A stretch of 64,000 bases of DNA, taken from Hyphomicrobium album. GTDB taxonomy: Bacteria; Pseudomonadota; Alphaproteobacteria; Rhizobiales; Hyphomicrobiaceae. The translations under genes were made by a program, and so were the position numbers. Below are positions 57,170 through 64,000 of the stretch, in pieces. The notes under the pieces were generated by a model. The model searched no databases and was not told the origin of the DNA. It saw only the letters and a program-made list of their open reading frames with translations. Each line of letters begins with the position of its first letter. The stretch's first letter is position 1. The DNA lies in contig NZ_WMBQ01000001.1 of assembly GCF_009708035.1 (NCBI RefSeq), positions 1,054,001 to 1,118,000 on the forward strand, written 5' to 3'.

Positions 57170-58675
57170 ATGTACTGCGTGTCGAAGTCCCAAGCCCCTG
57201 CGCGTCGGTTCGCTTCCCTCGTTGTAGCGGCCCTCGCCCTCACCCTAACGATCGCCGCCACGCGTCCCGTGGACGCCGCCGATCCGCGCGCCGCGTCGAT
57301 GGTTATCGACGCCAACACCGGTGCCGTGCTGCACAACAAGGGCGGCGACGAACCTGTATACCCGGCGTCACTAACCAAGATGATGACGCTCTACATGACC
57401 TTCGAGCTGATCGAGCTCGGGCGGCTCAACTACGACAGCAAGATCAAGATGACCCAGGAGGGCGCCGACGCCGCTCCCTCCAAGCTCGACCTCGACGCCG
57501 GCGAGGAGCTGACGGTCGTCGATGCCATAAAGGCCCTGGTAACCAAGTCGGCAAACGACGTGGCCATTGCCCTCGCCATGCACATCGGCGGCACCGAGAC
57601 GAATTTCGCCAGACTGATGACGCGCAAAGCGCGCGAGCTCGGCATGCAGAACACGACTTTCCGCAACGCCTCTGGCCTGCCCGACCCCGAGCAGAAGACC
57701 ACGGCGCGCGACATGATCACCCTCGGGTTGCGCCTGCAGGACGACTTCCCCCGCCACTACCGGCTGTTCTCGACGCGCACCTTCTCTTTCCGCGGCAAGA
57801 CCTACCGCAATCACAATTCGTTGCTGACGCGCTACCAGGGCACCGACGGCATCAAGACCGGGTACACGCGCGCCTCGGGGTTCAACCTCGTCTCCTCCGT
57901 GCGTCGCGACGGCAAGCACGTCGTCGCCGCGGTATTCGGCGGCGACACGGCGCGCGAGCGCAATGCCAAGATGCAATCGCTGCTGACGAGCGCGCTGGCC
58001 AAGGCGTCGCGTCAGGTCACGCGCAAGCCGGCACTCGTCGCCCGCGCGCCGCAGCCCGCAGTCGCCAAGCCCCCGGTTCGAGTTGCCGAGGCCGCCGACA
58101 TCGCACCGCCTCCACCGCAAGCCGTCGCGCCTCCCCCACCGTCGGCGCGCGAGCGTGACGCTGCGATCGCCGTTGCCAAGGTACGCTCCGTGCGCATCGG
58201 CGCGAACCCTCCGTCGGCAGCCATCGAGCGCGTCGAAGCCGCCTCCAGCGCACCGCAGCCGGTATTCGCGGTGGCCGGCGCCGGCAGCGCACCCGCCTTC
58301 CCGCGTTTCGTGCCGGAGACCGGCGCGCTCAAGCCCTCGACGCTGCAGGCACAAGCCGCGGCGCTCGAGCAGGTGGAACCTGCGCCGGCGCCTGCCCCGG
58401 CTCCGCGGCAGGTCGCGGCACACTCGGCGCCGCGCGGACCGTTCGAAATCCAAATTGGCGCGTACGCAGACTCAGCCGAGGCCGAGCGACGCATGACGGC
58501 AGCGCGCGAGCGCGCCGGCGGCCTGCTCGACGCCTATCGCGGCGTCGCCATCCCGGTGCAGAACGGCAAGCTCTATCGCGCCCGCTTCCGCGGCTTCGAC
58601 GCGACGGTAGCCAACACCACCTGCTCGCGTCTGAAGTCGATGCAGATCGACTGCTTCGTCACCAAAACCGAGTAG
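57170..58675 (+). CDS. D-alanyl-D-alanine carboxypeptidase with SPOR domain
   Basis: Periplasmic penicillin-binding protein (501 residues), trimming the terminal D-Ala of peptidoglycan stems. The signal peptide ends at VDAAD (~37). Active-site motifs are complete: S67-L-T-K70, S127-A-N129 and K229-T-G231. A Pro/Ala-rich linker (~275-420) leads to a C-terminal SPOR domain (~425-501), which binds denuded glycan at division sites. So it likely acts at the septum. ATG 57170 with AGGA upstream. It stops one base from the convergent J-domain gene. Confidence 0.94.
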   Translation: MYCVSKSQAPARRFASLVVAALALTLTIAATRPVDAADPRAASMVIDANTGAVLHNKGGDEPVYPASLTKMMTLYMTFELIELGRLNYDSKIKMTQEGADAAPSKLDLDAGEELTVVDAIKALVTKSANDVAIALAMHIGGTETNFARLMTRKARELGMQNTTFRNASGLPDPEQKTTARDMITLGLRLQDDFPRHYRLFSTRTFSFRGKTYRNHNSLLTRYQGTDGIKTGYTRASGFNLVSSVRRDGKHVVAAVFGGDTARERNAKMQSLLTSALAKASRQVTRKPALVARAPQPAVAKPPVRVAEAADIAPPPPQAVAPPPPSARERDAAIAVAKVRSVRIGANPPSAAIERVEAASSAPQPVFAVAGAGSAPAFPRFVPETGALKPSTLQAQAAALEQVEPAPAPAPAPRQVAAHSAPRGPFEIQIGAYADSAEAERRMTAARERAGGLLDAYRGVAIPVQNGKLYRARFRGFDATVANTTCSRLKSMQIDCFVTKTE

Positions 58676-58676
58676 C

Positions 58677-59387
58677 TCAGCGCAGCGCGTCGAGGGCCAC
58701 GTCCTTTGCCTCGTTGATCTTGGCGGCGAGATAGGTCGAGCCGCCACGGTCAGGATGCAACCGCAGCATCAGCTCGCGATGTGCGCGACGGATGTCCTCC
58801 TCGTCGGCGCCCGGCTTCAATCCCAAAATCTCCAGCGCTTCCTTTTCCGTCATCCGCCCATCGGGGCCGCGGCTCATGTCGGATTCGCCGCGCGCCATGT
58901 CCTCGCGCCAGGTTGGATGGATGCGGTCGAGATAGGCCTCGACGAGCTGCGCAGAACGCAGGTCGGTGTGACGGCAGTCCTGCCACAGGAGGCCGAGATC
59001 GGTCGGGCTCAGCGTGTCGATGTCGCGCCCGGCGAACATGCCTTTCAGCACGCGGCCGTGCATCTCGCCGGTATCGTGGTCGAGCTCCATTTCCAGGTGA
59101 TCGGTCTCGATGCGCGAGGTCTGCCCCGGCGAGCGCCGGGCACTTCCGCCGCCCCCGAGCCACGGTGGCAGCGTGCGGCCCCAGATGAGCCATGAGCCGA
59201 ACATGCCGAGCGGAATGGCGAGCACCTCGAGCCCGCGCAGCATCAGGAGGCTGGCCGCGAACAGTGATACCGCGCCCCCGCCGATGCGCAGGCGGCGCGC
59301 GACGTTGGCAGGGTTCGCCTGCGCAAAACTGCGCATTGCGATGAGCCCCAAAGCGAGCGCGATCAATCCGAGGACAAGGTAGAGCAT
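58677..59387 (-). CDS. Membrane J-domain (DnaJ-like) protein
   Basis: 236-residue membrane-anchored co-chaperone. N-terminal helices (~3-20 and ~38-70) precede a middle domain with [22 protein letters not shown], and a C-terminal J domain (~175-236) with [34 protein letters not shown], including the HPD motif that activates Hsp70. ATG 59387 was chosen because it overlaps the VWA gene stop (TGATG) and gives the membrane helix; the longer frame to 59861 reads the VWA gene out of frame. DjlA-like in layout. Confidence 0.9.
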   Translation of the reverse strand: MLYLVLGLIALALGLIAMRSFAQANPANVARRLRIGGGAVSLFAASLLMLRGLEVLAIPLGMFGSWLIWGRTLPPWLGGGGSARRSPGQTSRIETDHLEMELDHDTGEMHGRVLKGMFAGRDIDTLSPTDLGLLWQDCRHTDLRSAQLVEAYLDRIHPTWREDMARGESDMSRGPDGRMTEKEALEILGLKPGADEEDIRRAHRELMLRLHPDRGGSTYLAAKINEAKDVALDALR

Positions 59388-60184
59388 CAGGCGCCCGCGG
59401 CTCCGGGCTTCAACTGTTCCAGCAACAGGCGCGCACCTTGACCGTTCTGCCGATCGCCCAGCGCGAGCAACGCCTTGCGTCCGCCGGCAGCGTAGACGGC
59501 GACGGCGGTCAACAGATCGCGCAGCTGGCGGGCCGAGCCGCGGTCGAAGCGGCAGTAGGCGCCCTTGGTGAGGTGGGCAATTTCCTGGTAGGCGCGTGCC
59601 GCCGTCGCGTCGGCACCTTCCTGGAAGAGGAATACCGGCACGCCCATCAGCGCCAGCTCGCCGGCTCGCGCGCACAGCGCATCGACGTTCTCCTCCATGC
59701 TGTCGCCCACGTAGACGAGTGCGTTGACCTTGCGGCGCCGGCTTTCGTCGAGAGCATGGCTCAGCACCTTGCCGATCTGCGTGAGGCCGCCCTCGCAGGC
59801 GACGGAGCGCATCAGCCGCGCCAGCGCTTCGGGGTCCGATACCCACTTCGAGGCACGGCACTCGTTCATGCCGCGAAAATAGAGAAGCTGCACGTCGAGG
59901 CCGCCGACCTCCTTCACCGCGGCGAACATCTCGCCCTGCAGGCTAAGCGCCATGTCCCAGGTCGGCGCCCGGCTCATGGTGGCGTCCATGGCAAACATCA
60001 GCCGGCCATGCTCGCCCGTGGCGACGGGTGCGACGCTCTGCATCTTCGCGATGAAAGCCGCGACGTCGGCGTCGGAGGCGGAGGGGCGCTGCGGCAGGCC
60101 GCCGGCGGCATGCGGCGCCGGCACCTCGTGGGCGGTGTCCGCGCCGGCTGACGGCGTCGATGCGGCTGGCTTACGCGTGATCAT
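59387..60184 (-). CDS. VWA-like domain protein
   Basis: 265-residue cytoplasmic protein with a von Willebrand A-like fold. [10 protein letters not shown] carries a D-x-T/S-x-S-like metal motif (DATMSR), and [14 protein letters not shown] and [10 protein letters not shown] supply later strands. The first ~40 residues are Pro/Ala-rich and flexible. Function unknown. Its stop overlaps the J-domain gene start, so the two are translated together. Confidence 0.82.
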   Translation of the reverse strand: MITRKPAASTPSAGADTAHEVPAPHAAGGLPQRPSASDADVAAFIAKMQSVAPVATGEHGRLMFAMDATMSRAPTWDMALSLQGEMFAAVKEVGGLDVQLLYFRGMNECRASKWVSDPEALARLMRSVACEGGLTQIGKVLSHALDESRRRKVNALVYVGDSMEENVDALCARAGELALMGVPVFLFQEGADATAARAYQEIAHLTKGAYCRFDRGSARQLRDLLTAVAVYAAGGRKALLALGDRQNGQGARLLLEQLKPGAAGA

Positions 60185-60256
60185 TTCTCGAGCCCAGACG
60201 AGCTATTCGCCTACAGCATGGCGATCCGCGGTCGGCGCCGCAATATCCCGCCCTCC

Positions 60257-63200
60257 TCAACGCCCGGTATTCGTGGCGGCGGTGAGGAGTTCGAGGTTGC
60301 CGCCGGTGGCCGTGACATCGGTGGAACGCACCCGTTCGGAGGCATAGGCGAACAGGGTGTGGGGGCCGCCGGCCTTGGGGCCCGTGCCCGACAGCCCCTC
60401 GCCGCCGAAGGGCTGCACGCCGACGACGGCGCCGATCTGGTTGCGATTGACGTAGACGTTGCCGACACGGGCGTGCTCGGCGACGTAGTCGGCGACGGCC
60501 TCGATGCGGCTGTGCAGGCCGAGCGTGAGGCCGTAGCCGGAGGCGTTGATCGCCGCGACCACCTTGTCGAGCGCGCCGCGCTCGTAGCGCACCACGTGCA
60601 GGATGGGGCCGAATACCTCGCGATCGAGGATCGAAAGGCGGTCGATCTCGAAGGCGGCGGGCGTCACGTAGCTGCCGGCGCGGCAGCTCTCGGGCAGCAT
60701 CAGGTCGACCAACTGACGCCCTTCGCGCTGCATTCGAATCTTGTGACCATCAAGCGCGTCCTGCGCCTCCTCGTCGATGACGGGGCCGATGTCGGTCGCA
60801 TAGTCGAACGGGTCGCCGATATCGAGCGCCTGGATGGCGCCGACCAGCATGTCGACGGTGCGGTCTGCCGTGTCCTCTTGCAGGAAGAGCACGCGCGCGG
60901 CGGAGCAGCGTTGCCCGGCGCTGTTGAAGGCGGAACGTACCGCGTCGCGCACGACTTGCTCGGGCAGCGCGCTCGAGTCGGCGATCATGGCGTTGAGGCC
61001 GCCGGTCTCGGCGATGAAGGGAATGATGGCGTTGCGCCGGTCGGCGAGCGCCTTCTGGATAGCCCACGCCGTCTCGTTCGAGCCGGTGAACGAGATGCCT
61101 TTGACGCGCGGGTCTTTGACGAGCGCCTCGCCGAGACGGCCGCTGCCCGGCAGCAACTGCAGCACATCGCCGGGAACGCCCGCTGCGTGCAGATGCTGCG
61201 TGGCAAGGAAGGCGGTAATGGGCGTCTGCTCGGCGGGCTTCGCCAGCACGGCGTTGCCGGCGGCGAGTGCCGCCGCCACCTGCCCGGTGAAGATCGCCAG
61301 CGGGAAGTTCCACGGCGAGATGCAGGCGAACACGCCGCGTCCGTTGAGCAGAATCGTGTTGCGCTCGCCCGTCGGGCCGGGCAGCTGCACGGGGCCGACG
61401 AACAGGCGCCGCGCCTGGGCCGCGTAGTAGCGCAGATAGTCAATCGCCTCGCGCACGTCGGCCTGCGCGTCATCCAATGTCTTGCCCGCCTCGCGGACGA
61501 TCACCGCCATGAGCCGCGCCTTGTCGCGCTCGAAGAGGTCGGCGGCGGCGTTGAGAATCTGCGCGCGCTTTGCCCCACCCTCCTTGTTCCAGGTGCGCTC
61601 GGCAGCCGTGGCGCGCTCGATCGCGGTGTTGGCTTGTTGCAGGTTGGTGATGCGCACAGTCCCGATGCGCTCGCGGCGGTCGTGCGGACAGGTAACGAGG
61701 CTTGCCGTGTCACCGCCGACGGTCGCCTTGCCGCCGATGATCGGCCCCGCCTCGTAGACGTCGTCGAGCGCGTCGCCCATTTCCTTGAAGAGTGCATGCC
61801 GCGCCGTCGTCTCGGTGAGCGGCAACCCGCTCGCGGCCAGGCGTTCGGGCAGGTAGATCTCGCGCGGACGCACGATCAGTCGCTGCGCTTCGGTGGTACC
61901 GGCGATCTCCGTCTGTGCCGCCTCGACGGGATCGCGGATGATCTCCGACACCGGCGCCTCGTCGTCGGCGAGGCGGTTGACGAATGAGGTATTCGCGCCG
62001 TTCTCGAGCAGCCGGCGGACGAGGTAGGCGAGCAGGTCCTCGTGGTCGCCGACCGGCGCATAGATGCGGCACGGCCGCTTGATGAGTCCGTTCTCGCCGA
62101 CGACCTCGTTGTGCAGCGGCTCGCCCATGCCGTGCAGGCGCTGGAACTCGAAAGTCGCAGGTCCCCCGGCGACGTGCGCGGCAGCGATGGCGTAGGCGTT
62201 GTGCGTGGCGAACTGCGAATAGAACGCCTTCTGGTCGCTCAGCATCAGCCGCACGCAGGCAAGGAACGAGACATCGGTATAGAGCTTGCGCGTGAACACC
62301 GGATAGTCGGCCAGCGCCCGCTCCTGCGCCCATTTGATCTCGCTGTCCCAGTAGGCGCCTTTGACGAGGCGGACAGGGATGCGCTTGCCGGTGCGCTCGG
62401 CGAGGCGCCGCAGCCAACGCAACGTCGGGATGGCGCGCTTGCCATACGCCTGCACAGCGATGCCGAGACCGTTCCAGTTGTCGAGCGCATCGTGGGTGAG
62501 CGTCGTCGCGAACATTTGCAACGTCGGATCGAGGCGCTCCTGCTCTTCCGCGTCGATGGTGAGGGTGAGGCCGCGCGAGCGGGCGGCGCGGGCGAGCGTC
62601 AGCATGCGCGGGCTGAGCTCGGCGGCGAGCCGCTCCTCCTTGCCGGGCTCGAAGCGCGGATGCAGCGCCGACAGCTTCACCGACAGCCCCGGGCGGCCGT
62701 AGAGTGCGTCGGAATGCATGGTCGAGAACGGCCCGGCCGACTGGCCCACGGTGTCGATCGCGGCGAGATAGCGCTCGAAGTAGATGTCGGCGTCCTTCTG
62801 GGTGCGCGCCGCCTCGCCGAGCATGTCGTAGGAGAAGAGGTAGCCCTTCTCCTCGTACTCCTTGGCGCGCGTCAGCGCCTCGCGGATGTTGCGGCCGAGC
62901 ACGAACTGGTCGCCGAGCACCTTCACGGCCTGGCGTACCGCCTGGCGGATGACCGGCTCGCCGGAGCGGGCGACGAGGCGCTTCAATGCGTCGATGGGGT
63001 TGGCGCCGCGCGCCTCGCGCAGCTTGACGACGCGGCCCGTCAGCATCAGGGCCCAGGTTGACGCGTTGACCAGCATGCTGTCCGAGTGGCCGCGGTGTTT
63101 CTCCCAGTGACCTTCGGAGAGCTTCTCGGCGATGAGCGCGTCTGCGGTCTCCGTGTCGGGGATGCGCAGGAGCGCCTCGGCGATGCACATGAGGATGACG

Positions 63201-63469
63201 CCTTCGTCGCTCGAAAGGCCATACTCGCGCATGAAAGCGTCGACGCCCGCATGCTTGCCGCGGTCGGCGCGCGCTGCATAGACGAGCCGGCGCGCCAGAT
63301 CGCTCGTCCGGCGGCGCTCGTCCTCGGAGAACACGGCGCGCTCGACCAGACGGTCGAGCAACCGCTGCTCGTCGATCAGATGGTTGGCGGCGATCTCGTC
63401 GCGTGGGGGAACGAGGCGTGCCCGCTCCTCGACGTCGCTGATCGCTTCAGCCATCTTCACAGCAACCAT
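60257..63469 (-). CDS. putA: Bifunctional proline dehydrogenase/P5C dehydrogenase
   Basis: Oxidises proline to glutamate in two steps, passing electrons through FAD to quinones. 1070 residues from ATG 63469. Proline dehydrogenase barrel ~150-460 (RLVKGAYWDSEIKWAQ, DVSFLACVRLMLSDQ). P5C dehydrogenase ~520-1000 with Glu in AETGG and catalytic Cys in GQRCSAARV, and SPWNFPLAIFTGQVAAALAAGN for NAD. No N-terminal ribbon-helix-helix domain is present, so it should not be a DNA-binding repressor. An in-frame start at 63565 adds only polar residues. Upstream is the divergent panC. Confidence 0.97.
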   Translation of the reverse strand: MVAVKMAEAISDVEERARLVPPRDEIAANHLIDEQRLLDRLVERAVFSEDERRRTSDLARRLVYAARADRGKHAGVDAFMREYGLSSDEGVILMCIAEALLRIPDTETADALIAEKLSEGHWEKHRGHSDSMLVNASTWALMLTGRVVKLREARGANPIDALKRLVARSGEPVIRQAVRQAVKVLGDQFVLGRNIREALTRAKEYEEKGYLFSYDMLGEAARTQKDADIYFERYLAAIDTVGQSAGPFSTMHSDALYGRPGLSVKLSALHPRFEPGKEERLAAELSPRMLTLARAARSRGLTLTIDAEEQERLDPTLQMFATTLTHDALDNWNGLGIAVQAYGKRAIPTLRWLRRLAERTGKRIPVRLVKGAYWDSEIKWAQERALADYPVFTRKLYTDVSFLACVRLMLSDQKAFYSQFATHNAYAIAAAHVAGGPATFEFQRLHGMGEPLHNEVVGENGLIKRPCRIYAPVGDHEDLLAYLVRRLLENGANTSFVNRLADDEAPVSEIIRDPVEAAQTEIAGTTEAQRLIVRPREIYLPERLAASGLPLTETTARHALFKEMGDALDDVYEAGPIIGGKATVGGDTASLVTCPHDRRERIGTVRITNLQQANTAIERATAAERTWNKEGGAKRAQILNAAADLFERDKARLMAVIVREAGKTLDDAQADVREAIDYLRYYAAQARRLFVGPVQLPGPTGERNTILLNGRGVFACISPWNFPLAIFTGQVAAALAAGNAVLAKPAEQTPITAFLATQHLHAAGVPGDVLQLLPGSGRLGEALVKDPRVKGISFTGSNETAWAIQKALADRRNAIIPFIAETGGLNAMIADSSALPEQVVRDAVRSAFNSAGQRCSAARVLFLQEDTADRTVDMLVGAIQALDIGDPFDYATDIGPVIDEEAQDALDGHKIRMQREGRQLVDLMLPESCRAGSYVTPAAFEIDRLSILDREVFGPILHVVRYERGALDKVVAAINASGYGLTLGLHSRIEAVADYVAEHARVGNVYVNRNQIGAVVGVQPFGGEGLSGTGPKAGGPHTLFAYASERVRSTDVTATGGNLELLTAATNTGR

Positions 63470-63635
63470 GGTGACCTCATGCGTGCGCCGCGTTGTGCGA
63501 TTCGATTTACCTTGAGTGTAGCAAATCGCGGCCCGGCGTGCTGCCGGAGTGGCAGGCTTAGGCACGCCACTTGACGATAACGCGGCGCACCGCCAGAGCT
63601 TGCCGCCGCAGAGGCATTTTTTTAGAGGCCCGACC

Positions 63636-64000
63636 GTGGCGGCTCAGCCCGACGTAGTGCGCTCAATCGCCGATTTGCGTGACGCCATCGGTGCATGGCG
63701 GCGCGAAGGGCGCAAAATTGCGCTCGTTCCGACGATGGGTGCGTTGCACGCCGGCCACCTCACCCTGGTCAAGCGCGCCGGGGAGCTGGCCGACCAAGTC
63801 GTCGTGTCGATTTTCGTCAATCCGAGCCAATTCGCACCGCACGAGGATCTGGCGCGCTACCCGCGCGACGAGGGGGGCGATCTCGCCAAGCTGGCAGGTG
63901 GCGCTCACCTCGTCTGGGCGCCGATGGCAACGGACATATATCCGGAGGGATTCGCCACGCGCATCGCCCCGGCGGGTGCCGCGCAAGGATTGGAGAGCGA
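63636..64000 (+). CDS. panC: Pantoate-beta-alanine ligase (5' part)
   Basis: Last step of pantothenate synthesis: pantoate + beta-alanine + ATP. 121 codons are visible before the window ends. GTG at 63636 has AGAGG about 7 bases upstream and opens MAAQPDVVRSIADLRDAIGAW. The ATP-binding VPTMGALHAGHL (HxGH motif) and VVVSIFVNPSQFAPHEDLARYPR are definitive. Truncated only by the window edge. Confidence 0.96.
   Translation, partial: MAAQPDVVRSIADLRDAIGAWRREGRKIALVPTMGALHAGHLTLVKRAGELADQVVVSIFVNPSQFAPHEDLARYPRDEGGDLAKLAGGAHLVWAPMATDIYPEGFATRIAPAGAAQGLES

Noticed and set aside
60218-61987. 589-codon plus-strand frame inside putA
   Set aside because: Antisense shadow; the putA frame is complete and contains both catalytic domains.

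Overview
The window reads as one stretch of a high-GC chromosome from an alphaproteobacterium, most likely of the order Hyphomicrobiales (Rhizobiales). This is inferred from gene order and families, not from a database search. The order-typical block pyrB / pyrC-like / plsY / dprA / topA / rnr / DUF983 / rpmG / pleD / divK / DUF3572 is present. So are clpS-clpA next to a phasin, an EipB (DUF1849) gene, a bactofilin, and heterotrimeric GatCAB. No rRNA, tRNA, CRISPR array, prophage or insertion sequence with a transposase was found.

Layout. 1-10.2 kb: a truncated PAS-GGDEF-EAL protein, a cytochrome b561/YceI pair, a FecR-domain protein meeting a CHASE2 adenylate cyclase tail to tail, an alpha/beta hydrolase, and a DUF3300-DUF2950 pair. 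10.7-17.6 kb: an extended class I CoA-transferase, an L,D-transpeptidase plus cupredoxin operon, an orphan BcsS-like protein, a secreted protein of unknown role, a DUF938 methyltransferase, and two small genes. 17.6-25.5 kb (all minus): gatB, bactofilin, a second L,D-transpeptidase, then gatC-gatA-chorismate mutase-membrane protein, and a membrane protein fused to a spermidine-synthase-like domain. 25.6-34.2 kb: ruvX, a PcfJ-like gene, an AidB-like acyl-CoA dehydrogenase, pyrB with a dihydroorotase homologue that has lost catalytic residues, a broken DUF559 nuclease gene between inverted repeats, plsY and dprA. 34.4-44.1 kb: topA, rnr, DUF983, rpmG, then pleD and divK, DUF3572 and eipB. 44.2-51.6 kb: RidA, a small protein, GDPD, FemAB-like, HIT, then a Crp-family and a MalT-like regulator converging on each other. 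51.6-64 kb: small envelope proteins, a degenerate patatin, clpA/clpS, phasin, a SPOR-tailed D,D-carboxypeptidase, a J-domain/VWA pair, putA, and the start of panC.

Themes. Envelope building and remodelling recurs: two L,D-transpeptidases, the D,D-carboxypeptidase, bactofilin, EipB, plsY and BcsS. So does cell-cycle and second-messenger signalling: pleD, divK, the GGDEF-EAL protein and the CHASE2 cyclase. Two genes have enzyme folds with lost catalytic residues (the PyrC-like protein and the patatin-like protein).

The signals that features do not explain are three. First, inverted GGGGAGAGGG-type repeats bracket a frameshifted DUF559 nuclease gene at 31.6-32.1 kb. Second, a CCCCC-A(A/T)TC-AGGGGAC palindrome lies upstream of both genes of the convergent regulator pair, with a partial copy between the DUF3300 gene and the CoA-transferase. 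Third, about 550 bp at 40.3-40.9 kb hold structure but no convincing gene.
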